A stretch of DNA of 15,280 nt from Acidobacteriota bacterium (GCA_019510535.1 JAEKKE010000092.1:1-15280), one strand, 5' to 3'. Shown: positions 1 to 6,930, counted from the stretch's first letter. Numbers and translations are program-made. The notes: generated by a model not told the origin, from the sequence alone.

Positions 1-201
1 CAGGTCGGCCATATAAACGCCATGTCCAAGACCGGTAAGGAAATTGATGTTTCCCGATGAGGTCGCTCCGACATCGAGGACGCGCAATCCCTCGCTCGCT
101 TTTAACTGTTTCAGAACATGAGTCCAACCGCTGGAATGACGTGCAACCACTCCGCGCGGCCCACTCGCCTGCTCGCTTCCGCCAAAGAAACCTCGCAACA
201 C
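1..201 (-). CDS. SAM-dependent methyltransferase-like protein, N-terminal part (runs off the window)
   Basis: Only the first 67 codons are visible; the gene continues beyond base 1. The readable frame starts at GTG (201-199); the frame is closed upstream by a TAA that is also the bactofilin stop. An AGGAG lies about 14 nt and a GGGA about 8 nt upstream, so the start is plausible but not certain; the next codon, TTG, is an alternative. Residues 39-50 read LRVLDVGATSSG, which looks like motif I of Rossmann-fold methyltransferases (VLDVGxxxG), followed by NINFLTGLGHGVYMADL, where the acidic residue after the second strand would bind SAM ribose. The N-terminus, rich in Gly, Ser and Arg, is unremarkable. 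It lies 21 nt after the bactofilin gene on the same strand, so co-transcription is likely. The substrate cannot be told from this fragment. Confidence 0.55.
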   Translation of the reverse strand, partial: MLRGFFGGSEQASGPRGVVARHSSGWTHVLKQLKASEGLRVLDVGATSSGNINFLTGLGHGVYMADL

Positions 202-222
202 AGTGTTGATCCCGACTCCTGG

Positions 223-615
223 TTACTTATGCTGAAACAGCGAGGACTCTTCCACAAAAGGAGCGGCATCTTCCGCCTTCTCCTCAGGTCCACGCAGGTC
301 TACACGGCCACGTAAGACAGCGCCCTCTTCCACTGCCAGACGGATGGCAAGAATATCGCCCCTCATGGTCGATTTGTCCCGCAGCTCTACTTTTCCCTCA
401 GAGCGCAGATTGCCGTTAAGTTCACCCATCACAGCGACTTCGGGCGCCTGCACATCCGCCTTGAGCTTTGCGTTTGGCCCAACCGTCAACCGGCCTGCGG
501 CCAGGGTAACCGTTCCTTCGATGGATCCATCCACGTACAGATCTTCACTTCCGCTGACTTCGCCGCGAATGACCAGAGAACGGCCAATCAGCGTACCGGC
601 ACCCAAAAGGCTCAT
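223..615 (-). CDS. Bactofilin family cytoskeletal protein
   Basis: Bactofilins are small polymer-forming beta-helical proteins that build nucleotide-independent filaments or membrane-associated patches and act in cell shape, stalks, polarity or peptidoglycan-enzyme placement. The 130-residue product shows the family pattern of short turns with regularly spaced Gly and Val/Ile: GTLIGRSLVIRGEVSG, LYVDGSIEGTV, LTVGPNAKLKADV, VAVMGELNGNL, GDILAIRLAVEEGAVLRGRV. The beta-helix spans roughly residues 8-105, with a short charged acidic C-terminal tail, which is the usual architecture. I favour the ATG at 615 because AAAAGGAGAG precedes it (626-635). An in-frame ATG at 642 would add nine residues but has no Shine-Dalgarno sequence. 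A methyltransferase-like gene follows after 21 nt. Family assignment is firm; the specific role is unknown. Confidence 0.9.
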   Translation of the reverse strand: MSLLGAGTLIGRSLVIRGEVSGSEDLYVDGSIEGTVTLAAGRLTVGPNAKLKADVQAPEVAVMGELNGNLRSEGKVELRDKSTMRGDILAIRLAVEEGAVLRGRVDLRGPEEKAEDAAPFVEESSLFQHK

Positions 616-657
616 ATCCGGAATTCTCTCCTTTTGAAACATGTGGGACTTGCCCGA

Positions 658-686
658 AGTCTATCCGACCAAAGGTTATCCGGCAA
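658..686 (-). promoter_or_regulatory. Candidate sigma-70 promoter for the bactofilin gene
   Basis: On the minus strand, TTGCCG (686-681) and TAGACT (663-658) are separated by exactly 17 nt, upstream of the bactofilin start. Each box matches the consensus at four of six positions. The site lies in the divergent gap shared with the secreted-protein gene at 729. Confidence 0.4.
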
Positions 687-728
687 ACCGCAAAACTTTC
701 CTGATAAGCTAGGCGTCTACTTCAAAAG

Positions 729-1568
729 GTGCGCGCCCTACTCTTTACATTTTTGACAGCCCTCGCACTGCCGGCCTCCGCGCAGACAGCAGACCTCTCG
801 CAGTCGCCACGGGACTGGGTCGTCACAACCGTCAAGACCGAACTTCCGGTCGTCACCCGCGACAACCTATACCTGCGATATCTTTCACGCCGCGTTGATG
901 AACGCGGCGACGTGGTGCGCGACACCATTGAAGCCAAAGAAGGCGCGGTCGCACGTCTGGTCAGCAAGGAAGGCCGTCCCCTCACCAAGGAAGAAAACGA
1001 CGCTGAGTGTGCACGTCTCAATGCCACCCTGGAAGACCCCAGCGGCTTTTTGAAACACCACAAACGGGACCGATCGAATATTTCGTTGACCGCGGAACTG
1101 ATCAAGCTCATGCCGGATGCAATGCTCTGGACCTACGTCCCAGGTCAGCCGCAACTGGCAGGCCGGTCGCCGCAGCAAGTCGTTTTAGACTTCCACCCGA
1201 ACCCGGCTTTTCATCCGTCCGGCATGGCCCAGGCCGCCCTTGGCTCCCTTGAGGGCCGCATCTGGATCGATGCGCAGAGCCATCACATGATGCGCATGGA
1301 GGGCCATATCTTTCGCGATGCCAACCTCGGATGGGGCCTGATCGCAAAGATCTATGCGGGCGGCAACCTCGAGCTCGATCAGCGCGATTTTGGCAACGGG
1401 CTCTGGACCTACAGCCGGCTCACCATGGACATCACGGTGCGTGAAGTGTTGGTACATACCGTCAGGGTGAAGTCGCTGTTTGAGGCAACAAATGTGACGC
1501 CGATGCCCAACGCACTTTCGTGGCAGGACGCCATCAAGCTGCTTCTTAACGCTCCCATGCGGCCGTAG
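729..1568 (+). CDS. Secreted protein of unknown function (LolA/RseB-like fold possible)
   Basis: The 279-residue product starts with a clear signal peptide: Arg2, a hydrophobic stretch, then an ASA-Q site, with cleavage expected near residue 18. The mature protein has no recognised catalytic motif. A central Lys/Glu-rich stretch (GRPLTKEENDAE) is followed by a beta-rich C-terminal half (residues about 150-260) with alternating strands such as GRIWIDAQSHHMMRMEGH and GLWTYSRLTMDITVR. That pattern recalls the open beta-barrel half of LolA/RseB-type periplasmic proteins; the comparison is an inference from strand pattern only. Residues 165-180 seem to report a modified-substrate style sentence common in acidobacterial hypothetical proteins. 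The start is GTG without a good ribosome site; TCTACT lies 7 nt before it, so a leaderless message is possible. It is monocistronic and converges on the racemase operon. Confidence 0.75.
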   Translation: MRALLFTFLTALALPASAQTADLSQSPRDWVVTTVKTELPVVTRDNLYLRYLSRRVDERGDVVRDTIEAKEGAVARLVSKEGRPLTKEENDAECARLNATLEDPSGFLKHHKRDRSNISLTAELIKLMPDAMLWTYVPGQPQLAGRSPQQVVLDFHPNPAFHPSGMAQAALGSLEGRIWIDAQSHHMMRMEGHIFRDANLGWGLIAKIYAGGNLELDQRDFGNGLWTYSRLTMDITVREVLVHTVRVKSLFEATNVTPMPNALSWQDAIKLLLNAPMRP

Positions 1569-1571
1569 AAC

Positions 1572-1600
1572 CGCCTCTCGCTCCGTCGGAGCAGGAGGCG
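1572..1600 (+). terminator. Hairpin just after the secreted-protein gene
   Basis: Three bases after the stop codon, CGCCTC-tc-GCTCC folds on GGAGC-ag-GAGGCG around a 3-nt loop (gtc), giving about 11 Watson-Crick pairs, one G-U and one mismatch. No T-run follows, so it is either a Rho-type 3'-end hairpin or a simple stabilising structure. Confidence 0.45.
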
Positions 1601-1671
1601 CCTAGGATATGTCCAGCAGCTAAAGCCTTTGCCATCCGAACCTTTAAAAAAACAGGTCCTTCACTTCACCG

Positions 1672-1696
1672 CCCCAACCAGCAAAGCTGGCTGGGG
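1672..1696. repeat. GC-rich palindromic intergenic repeat (REP-like)
   Basis: The 25 bases form two 11-nt arms (CCCCAaCCAGC and GCTGGcTGGGG) around an AAA loop with a single mismatch. It sits in the convergent gap between the secreted-protein gene and the racemase operon. The flank continues as GGACCCCGTTACGCTC. The form is that of a dispersed palindromic element, but only one copy is inside this window, so its repeat status is inferred. It could act as a bidirectional transcription barrier. Confidence 0.5.
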
Positions 1697-1752
1697 ACCC
1701 CGTTACGCTCAGGATGACAAACATTTATGACGAAGGGTCTGATACACCCTAG

Positions 1753-2862
1753 CTACTTCGTGATTCGTTCTTCGCGGACGGTAAGCTTTCGGATGAGGTC
1801 GGTCTTCACCTCAAAGCCGCGGCCCGGCGTTGTGGGCACTACGATCTCACCGGTGCTGCTTACTTCGACTGCCGGCTCTATGATGTCCTCTGCCCAATAA
1901 CGCTTTGAGGCGCTTACGTCACCCGGAAGCCGGAAGTTCTCCAGCGACGACAGGGCGATGTTCTGCGCGCGGCCAATGCCGGTCTCAAGCATGCCGCCGC
2001 ACCACACCGGAATCCCTCGCTCTGCGGCGACATTGTGGACTGCAATCGCTTCGCTGAAACCGCCCACGCGCCCGACCTTGATGTTGATAATGCCGCAGCT
2101 TCCCATATCGATGGCTGCCAGGGCATCGCGCCGGTTGCGAATAGACTCATCCAGGCAGATGCGTGTCTTCAGGCGTGACTGCAGCTTTGAGTGGAAGTAG
2201 AAGTCGTCGTACCAGAGCGGCTGCTCGATCATGAGCAGATTGAAACGGTCCCATGTGGCGACGTGATCGGAATCTTTCACCCGGTAAGCCGAGTTCGCAT
2301 CGCAGCTCAGCAGGATCTCCGGCCAGCGCTTGCGGACCATTTCGAAGATCTCGATGTCCCAGCCCGGCTTACACTTCAGCTTGATGCGCTGATAGCCTGC
2401 GGCGAGCTCCGTCTCGATCTTTTCCATCAGCTTCTCCGGCGTGGGCTGAATGCCGATGGAGACACCGCAGGGAATCTTCTCGCGCACACCGCCAAGCAAC
2501 TGGGCCAGAGAAACCTTCTTCAGAATCGATTCCAGCTCCCACACGGCGTTTTCCAGAGATGCCTTCGCCATGCGGTGTCCGCGAACCTGCTTCAACAGAT
2601 CGGGCACTTTGCCACCGTTTTCGATCTCAACACCTACCAGGCGCGGCGCCAGCTCCGTCTTGGCGATGATCCAGGCTGTATCGATCATCTCGTCGGAGAA
2701 GTAAGGATGCTCTCCAGCGACACACTCGCCCCAGGCCGTCGTTCCCTCGGCCTGCAGTTCTACGAGCATGATGCGACGCATCGTGGTCAGTCCGAAGCTG
2801 GTTTCAAACGGGTGAGCCAGAGGCATCTGGATCTCGCGCAACACTATGGCATCAATCTTCAT
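1753..2862 (-). CDS. N-succinylamino acid racemase / o-succinylbenzoate synthase family (enolase superfamily)
   Basis: Members either racemise N-succinyl (N-acyl) amino acids or make o-succinylbenzoate for menaquinone, and many do both. The 369-residue length is standard. All catalytic positions of the MenC/NSAR family are visible: the general bases K161 and K163 in KLKCKPG, the Mg ligands D188 (SCDAN), E213 (MIEQ) and D238 (LDES), and the opposing base K262 in NIKVGRVGG, followed by GGMLETGIGR at 289-298. The capping domain begins with the usual MPLAHPFETSFG. The start ATG follows the GNAT stop by 17 nt, with a purine-rich GAGAG upstream. No other men genes are visible. The adjacent GNAT gene matches the published Geobacillus NSAR gene pair, so a role in D-amino-acid conversion is more likely than menaquinone synthesis; this is inferred from context. 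Family certainty is high; substrate certainty is modest. Confidence 0.93.
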   Translation of the reverse strand: MKIDAIVLREIQMPLAHPFETSFGLTTMRRIMLVELQAEGTTAWGECVAGEHPYFSDEMIDTAWIIAKTELAPRLVGVEIENGGKVPDLLKQVRGHRMAKASLENAVWELESILKKVSLAQLLGGVREKIPCGVSIGIQPTPEKLMEKIETELAAGYQRIKLKCKPGWDIEIFEMVRKRWPEILLSCDANSAYRVKDSDHVATWDRFNLLMIEQPLWYDDFYFHSKLQSRLKTRICLDESIRNRRDALAAIDMGSCGIINIKVGRVGGFSEAIAVHNVAAERGIPVWCGGMLETGIGRAQNIALSSLENFRLPGDVSASKRYWAEDIIEPAVEVSSTGEIVVPTTPGRGFEVKTDLIRKLTVREERITK

Positions 2863-2879
2863 TCGTCTCTCGTTTCCTT

Positions 2880-3635
2880 CTAAATCACCTGATCTTCGTC
2901 CCAGCGGCCCAGCAGGAATCTGCCAGTCCCCTCCGCATCGCGGTCATAGCCGATCACCGAGAACCCCTGCGCAAACGCCGCCTCCAGGGCCTCGCGATTC
3001 GCGGTCTGCACGGCGGCTGCCTTGTCGCGGTCCGCTTCGTTTGCCTTCCACTCATAGATAGCAGCAGGCACCTCCACGGTGCGTTCGATCTCCATTCGAG
3101 GCTTCCCGCCAGCGAGAACAGTCTTGACGCGATCGCTCTTGAGCCACCATTCGGCGTACAGACGGTCAGTGGGGAGACCTCCCTGCAACGGCGAGGTGGA
3201 AGAACCGTAGAAGTCAGCCTTGTAGCGTCTGGAGATGGCGCCCAGCTTCGTGATGTTGAGGTAGGCATTTTTGATCTCCAGCGGATCGTAGGTCCACTCC
3301 ATCAGATCGAAGCCTTTGGCGAGTGCGCCGTCGCGCTGTGCGAGTTTGAGACGGCGGCCAATGCCGCCGTTACGGTACTTGGGCAGAACAGCCAGCATAT
3401 GCGAATGAAGATAGCTGTGCCCATTGCGGAAGCCTGGCAGGCCCATGGCGAAGCCGATCATGCGGTCGCCATCATAGGCCCCGAGCACCTGCCCTCCGAT
3501 GCGGTACGCGACGAGGAAGACGCGGCGCGGAACCAGGTCCTGCTCCGAGTAGTTCCATACCGCCAATTGCAGATCGACACACAGGTCGAACTCACTGAGC
3601 TCCGACAGCTCACGGATCACGATCTCCGTACTCAA
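2880..3635 (-). CDS. GNAT-family N-acyltransferase of the NSAR-linked type (COG3375-like)
   Basis: GNAT enzymes move an acyl group from acyl-CoA to an amine. The product (251 residues from TTG) carries the acyl-CoA-binding core at about residues 77-97: SHMLAVLPKYRNGGIGRRLK, with the Q/R-x-x-G-x-G loop as RNGGIG. A preceding strand, RMIGFAMG, and the following DLMEWTYDPLEIKNAYLN fit the same fold. The roughly 100-residue C-terminal extension beyond the GNAT core, with YAEWWLKSDR, is typical of the larger class that sits beside N-succinylamino-acid racemases. In Geobacillus the partner succinylates D-amino acids. I chose the TTG at 3635 because it overlaps the mazG stop as TTGA and has GGAGG about 10 nt upstream. 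A GTG at 3656 would add seven residues. It is translationally coupled to mazG and followed by the racemase after 17 nt. Confidence 0.8.
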   Translation of the reverse strand: MSTEIVIRELSELSEFDLCVDLQLAVWNYSEQDLVPRRVFLVAYRIGGQVLGAYDGDRMIGFAMGLPGFRNGHSYLHSHMLAVLPKYRNGGIGRRLKLAQRDGALAKGFDLMEWTYDPLEIKNAYLNITKLGAISRRYKADFYGSSTSPLQGGLPTDRLYAEWWLKSDRVKTVLAGGKPRMEIERTVEVPAAIYEWKANEADRDKAAAVQTANREALEAAFAQGFSVIGYDRDAEGTGRFLLGRWDEDQVI

Positions 3636-4426
3636 GCCTTCTTTGCCTCCGCCCACAGCTCTTCGAGCTGGGTTGGCGAGAGACCCTCCAGGGAGCCTCC
3701 CGCTGACTGTTCCATGGCCGCAAACCGCGCACGGAACTTTGCATTTGCCAGACGCAGCGCCTGCTCGGCATCTACCTTCAAATGCCGCGCAAGGTTGACT
3801 GCGGTAAACATCAGGTCGCCAAACTCTTCTTCTACCTTCGCACGATCTCCCGCGGCTACCTCCGCTGCGAGCTCTCGCGACTCCTCTTCGATCTTGCCGA
3901 GAAGCCCCTGTACGTCCGGCCAGTCGAAGCCGACCTTGGCAGCTTTCGAGCCCAGCTTAGCCGCTTCGACGACAGCCGGCATACTGCGAGGCACCTCGCC
4001 CAGCAAACCGCCCTCGCGAGCCTTTCCGGCTTTTTCTTCCTTCTTGATGGCCTCCCAGTTGCGGAGGACAGTATCGGCGTCGTCGGCGGTGACCTCTCCG
4101 AAGATGTGAGGGTGCCGCCGGATGAGCTTGGAGTTCAGGCCATCCACTACCTCGGCGATGGAGAAGTGACCAGCCTCTTCCGCCATCTGAGCGTAGAAAA
4201 GCACCTGGAGCAAAAGATCGCCGAGCTCGTCTTTGAGCTCCGGCCAGGCGCGTCGTTCGATGGCGTCGAAGACCTCGTAGGTCTCCTCCAGCGTGTGCCG
4301 CTTGATCGTGTCGAAGGTCTGCTCCCGGTCCCAGGGACAGCCGTCCGGGGCTCGCAGCCTCGCCATAATGCCCACCGCCTCAGCGAACCGTTCGGCCGCC
4401 AGGTCCGGGGTCTTCTTCGAATCCAT
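3632..4426 (-). CDS. mazG: MazG nucleoside triphosphate pyrophosphohydrolase
   Basis: MazG hydrolyses (d)NTPs to the monophosphate and pyrophosphate, cleaning the nucleotide pool and influencing ppGpp-related stress responses. The 264-residue product has the usual tandem two-domain form and matches the E. coli length. Domain 1 (about 13-125) carries LRAPDGCPWDREQTF, the Mg-binding EExxE helix (E47, E48, E51 in LEETYE) and ELKDELGD (E67, D70). Domain 2 (about 150-245) carries IEEESREL and VEEEFGDLMF (E201, D204). All metal ligands appear intact. It is first in the operon mazG > GNAT > racemase, and its TGA stop overlaps the next gene's TTG. No Shine-Dalgarno sequence precedes its ATG; TATGCT ends 6 nt before it, suggesting a leaderless transcript. 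Its link to the downstream amino-acid genes is probably only transcriptional. Confidence 0.97.
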   Translation of the reverse strand: MDSKKTPDLAAERFAEAVGIMARLRAPDGCPWDREQTFDTIKRHTLEETYEVFDAIERRAWPELKDELGDLLLQVLFYAQMAEEAGHFSIAEVVDGLNSKLIRRHPHIFGEVTADDADTVLRNWEAIKKEEKAGKAREGGLLGEVPRSMPAVVEAAKLGSKAAKVGFDWPDVQGLLGKIEEESRELAAEVAAGDRAKVEEEFGDLMFTAVNLARHLKVDAEQALRLANAKFRARFAAMEQSAGGSLEGLSPTQLEELWAEAKKA

Positions 4427-4438
4427 GGGTTAAGCATA
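4427..4438 (-). promoter_or_regulatory. Candidate -10 element giving a leaderless mazG message
   Basis: On the minus strand TATGCT (4438-4433) is followed by TAACCC and then directly by the mazG ATG. A start site seven bases after the hexamer would be the A of ATG. No convincing -35 box lies 16-18 nt upstream. Confidence 0.4.
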
Positions 4439-4458
4439 ACGAACCAGATGGGCATGGT

Positions 4459-4474
4459 ACGACCCTAAGGTCGT
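4459..4474. promoter_or_regulatory. Palindrome in the mazG / DUF3311 divergent promoter gap
   Basis: ACGACC-ctaa-GGTCGT is a perfect 6-bp inverted repeat with a 4-nt spacer. Adding GGTA/TACC outside it extends the arms with a small bulge. It sits between the two divergent start codons (66 nt apart), upstream of both genes, a fitting place for an operator. No known regulator motif is recognised. Confidence 0.35.
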
Positions 4475-4492
4475 GCTACCATCAACCCCATC

Positions 4493-4705
4493 GTGCCCAC
4501 ACCGACGCCCACACCAACAAAGACACGCATTTCGCCCTGGGCTTTGCTACTGGTTTTGCCCTATCTGGCGCTCTGCTTTCCGAGCCTGTACAACCGGATG
4601 ACGCCAGACCTGATGGGCTTTCCGTTCTTTTACTGGTACCAGTTAGCGTGGGTCATCATCGCGTCGGCCATCATGCTGTTCGTTTATAGGAAGCTGAAGT
4701 CCTGA
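4493..4705 (+). CDS. DUF3311 small membrane protein
   Basis: The 70-residue product has a Thr/Pro-rich cytoplasmic start and two hydrophobic helices (about residues 15-31 and 47-65) ending in YRKLKS, consistent with two membrane spans. The linking segment PSLYNRMTPDLMGFPFFYWYQ contains the hallmarks of DUF3311: Pro-x-Leu-Tyr-Asn before the loop and G-x-P-F-F-Y-W-Y-Q entering helix 2. Family members usually precede a sodium:solute symporter and may be a small subunit of it; here the next gene is an MscS-type channel, 10 nt downstream. The start is GTG without a clear Shine-Dalgarno sequence, within the divergent promoter gap. The function is unknown; the family call is good. Confidence 0.8.
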   Translation: MPTPTPTPTKTRISPWALLLVLPYLALCFPSLYNRMTPDLMGFPFFYWYQLAWVIIASAIMLFVYRKLKS

Positions 4706-4715
4706 TTCGCACACC

Positions 4716-5966
4716 ATGTACGTTCTTCCCGCACTGCTCGCTGAGATCCCTTTCTGGAAGAATCCCGATTATCTAAAGCGTGCCGCGATCACGCTGCTGA
4801 TCCTGGTGACGGCATTCCTCCTCTGGCGTCTGCTGCGCCGCGGACGCGCCCGCCTGGACGATCTGCTGCAGAGCAAACGGCGCACCGTTCCACCCCTGCA
4901 TATTCGCGGTCTGCAGCTTCTGACCGGTTCGCAGATCGTGTCTGCAGCGACTCTGCTAAGCGTCGCCGTTTTCTACGGACTCGTCCTGCTGGACGTGATC
5001 GTCGCCCTGCTGCTGACCTTCAGCCAGTTCCCCGCCACCGAGCGCTACGTCAACCTTGTGCTCGGCTGGGTTCTCACCCCTCTGCACGACCTCTACTATG
5101 GCTTCCTTGCATCGCTTCCGAACCTCATCACCATCCTGGTGATCGCTTTACTCACCCGCTTCATTCTGAAGGCGGTGAGCTTTCTGTTCACCAAGGCAGA
5201 TGAGGGCGCCATCAATCTCTCGCCGTGGGTGCACCGTGATGTGGCGCTGCCTACCGGCCAGATCGTCCGTGCCGTGATTATCGTGATTGCGCTGTTTCTG
5301 ATCGCGCCGCGGATTCCAGGCACAGGATCGGAGGCTGCGAAGGGCCTATCGGTCGTCATCGGCCTGATGGTCTCATTTGGCTCAAGCTCAACCGTAGGCA
5401 ATGTCATCGCCGGCATCGTGCTGACCTACATGCGTCCATTTCGCGTTGGGGACCGGGTACAAATCCAGGGAACGACCGGTGACGTGATGGAGCGGACGTT
5501 CCTCTACACCAAGCTGCTGACGCCGAAAAATGAAGAGGTGCTGATTCCCTCCACTAAGGCGCTGGACGGCAACATCACCAACTACTCGGCACAGGCGCGT
5601 TCCGGAAATCTGATCCTCTATACGACGGTCACGATCGGCTACGACACGCCCTGGCAAACGGTACACCAGCTTCTGATCGATGCAGCGCTGAAGACGGAGA
5701 TGGTGGCGCCGAATCCGCAACCCTTCGTGCTGCAGACCGCCCTGGACGATTTCTATATTCACTACCAGGTGAACGCCTTTACGGCGCATGCCGAGGCCAT
5801 GCCGCGCATCTACAGCGAGCTACACCGGAATATTCAGGATGCGTTCAATGAGGCCGGCGTGGAGATTATGTCACCGCATTACACGCAGCTTCGGGATGGA
5901 AACCAGTCGACGGTGCAGGGGCCGTTGAAACCGAAGGCGACGCGGTTTCGCGTCGCGATGGACTGA
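4716..5966 (+). CDS. MscS-family mechanosensitive ion channel
   Basis: MscS channels open under membrane tension and release solutes during hypo-osmotic shock. The 416-residue product has hydrophobic segments at about 24-40, 74-104, 132-158 and 182-199, then the signature pore region GLSVVIGLMVSFGSSSTVGNVIAGIVL (written here in parts: GLSVVIGLM, SFGSSSTVGNV, IAGIVLTYMRPF), at 210-242. It is followed by the MscS beta domain: RVGDRVQIQGTTGDVMERTFLYTKL, with the end at LIPSTKALDGNITNYS. The C-terminal cage region reaches to about 390. Compared with the 286-residue E. coli MscS it has extra N-terminal helices, common in the larger members. It lies 10 nt after the DUF3311 gene, so the two are probably co-transcribed. 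The ATG start lacks a strong ribosome site, consistent with coupling. A clear terminator lies 84 nt downstream. Confidence 0.93.
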   Translation: MYVLPALLAEIPFWKNPDYLKRAAITLLILVTAFLLWRLLRRGRARLDDLLQSKRRTVPPLHIRGLQLLTGSQIVSAATLLSVAVFYGLVLLDVIVALLLTFSQFPATERYVNLVLGWVLTPLHDLYYGFLASLPNLITILVIALLTRFILKAVSFLFTKADEGAINLSPWVHRDVALPTGQIVRAVIIVIALFLIAPRIPGTGSEAAKGLSVVIGLMVSFGSSSTVGNVIAGIVLTYMRPFRVGDRVQIQGTTGDVMERTFLYTKLLTPKNEEVLIPSTKALDGNITNYSAQARSGNLILYTTVTIGYDTPWQTVHQLLIDAALKTEMVAPNPQPFVLQTALDDFYIHYQVNAFTAHAEAMPRIYSELHRNIQDAFNEAGVEIMSPHYTQLRDGNQSTVQGPLKPKATRFRVAMD

Positions 5967-5988
5967 CGCGTCCATAAACGGGGTGCCC

Positions 5989-6007
5989 GCCCTCGCGGAG
6001 TGAGGGC
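5989..6007 (+). other. Small hairpin after the MscS gene
   Basis: GCCCTC and GAGGGC pair around a 7-nt loop, 22 nt after the stop codon. No T-run follows. It may be an extra 3'-end structure ahead of the strong terminator at 6050. Confidence 0.3.
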
Positions 6008-6049
6008 AAGCAGACACCAAATATTTCAAGAGAAAAGGCGTTTTAAAGA

Positions 6050-6091
6050 AGCTGGCGGAGCCACATAGAGTGCTGGGCTCCGCCGCTTTTT
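6050..6091 (+). terminator. Rho-independent terminator of the DUF3311-MscS unit
   Basis: GGCGGAGCC (6054-6062) pairs perfectly with GGCTCCGCC (6076-6084). The outer AGC/GCT pairs extend the stem past a single bulged T. The stem is followed by a T5 run (6087-6091). This is the most canonical intrinsic terminator in the window. Confidence 0.8.
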
Positions 6092-6097
6092 GGGGTG

Positions 6098-6132
6098 AGT
6101 AGTGAGACTGGCAGCACACCGGTCTCACTACT
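6098..6132. repeat. Long perfect hairpin between convergent MscS and OmpA genes
   Basis: AGTAGTGAGAC (6098-6108) and GTCTCACTACT (6122-6132) are exact reverse complements. One G-T pair and two G-C pairs inside extend the stem to 14 bp around a 7-nt loop (cagcaca). It lies 46 nt beyond the OmpA stop, so it can serve as a 3'-end structure for that minus-strand gene, although no clean U-run follows. Confidence 0.55.
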
Positions 6133-6177
6133 AGGGGTGGGTACTTCACTTGCAGTGACTACTGAGGAAGGAAACCT

Positions 6178-6930
6178 CTACTTCGTACCGCTCGGAGCGG
6201 ATGCGTCAGCCTCATCCTTCATGTTCGACATCAGGCGAACAGCGACGCGACGGTTCTGCTTGCGACCGGCCGCCGTCTTGTTGGACGCGACTTCCTGATC
6301 CTTACCGATACCAATGAGATAGAACTTATGTGGAGCAACGTTGTACTTGGTCTGCAGATAATTTACGACCGCATCCGCGCGCCTCTGGCTGAGGTCGTAG
6401 TTGTACTGCGGATCGCCGGTGGAATCAGTGCCTCCGGTGACCTCAAGGATGTAGTGGCGGGCGCCGTCTAGCTTGGCGGCAAACGCGTCAAGGTCCTTCT
6501 TGTCACTGGCAGTCAGCGTGGCTTTGTCGAAGCCGAAGGTCACGGTTACGTCTGCGAGCGGCGTGTAATGATCCAGATTGGCGACAACACCTGTGAGCGA
6601 GTCGACACGATGGTAGGCTTCTTGAGCGCTCTTACCGGCCGCATCCGCAGCCGTGCCGGCAGCCATGGCATGCTGATCAGCAGTATCGGCAGCACCCTGG
6701 ACACGGGCAATACCGGCCTGGGCGCGCTGATCCGTATCAAGGATCGTGCGGTGATCCTGTGCCGTCTTCGCATCCAGATCGTTCGTATTCTGAATGAGCG
6801 GAGCAGTCTGCGACCGGACATAGTTCTTCGTGGAGCAACCCACCGTCAGGAAAAGAATGCCAGCCGCAGCCACCGTGGTAGCAATCGTGGCTCCAAGATT
6901 CTTGCGTGCAAGGCGGAAATCGTTCGTCAT
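6178..6930 (-). CDS. OmpA-family outer-membrane lipoprotein (peptidoglycan-associated)
   Basis: The product likely tethers the outer membrane to peptidoglycan. Residues 1-31 form an export signal ending FLTVGC, with Cys32 the probable lipidated residue; Thr at -3 makes this a slightly imperfect lipobox. Residues 45-120 are Ala-rich with heptad-like spacing (DLDAKTAQDH, VQGAADTADQ, AGTAADAAGK), a likely coiled coil. Residues 125-235 are the OmpA C-terminal domain: TFGFDKATLT, EVTGGTDSTGDPQYNYDLSQ, then RRADAVVNYL and GRKQNRRVAVRL. D169 and R184, 15 apart, match the Asp and Arg that bind diaminopimelate in E. coli OmpA. The 250-residue length fits Pal-like lipoproteins with an added helix. The ATG is preceded by AGGAGAGG. 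It is monocistronic and divergent from uvrC. Confidence 0.93.
   Translation of the reverse strand: MTNDFRLARKNLGATIATTVAAAGILFLTVGCSTKNYVRSQTAPLIQNTNDLDAKTAQDHRTILDTDQRAQAGIARVQGAADTADQHAMAAGTAADAAGKSAQEAYHRVDSLTGVVANLDHYTPLADVTVTFGFDKATLTASDKKDLDAFAAKLDGARHYILEVTGGTDSTGDPQYNYDLSQRRADAVVNYLQTKYNVAPHKFYLIGIGKDQEVASNKTAAGRKQNRRVAVRLMSNMKDEADASAPSGTK

Noticed and set aside
1672..1696. Treating this hairpin as a canonical intrinsic terminator of the racemase operon.
   Set aside because: It has no following T-run on either strand and lies 57 nt beyond the racemase stop, so repeat or barrier is the safer call.
2191..2883. A 230-codon plus-strand frame opposite the racemase gene.
   Set aside because: It is antisense to an intact enolase-superfamily gene and is a typical shadow frame.
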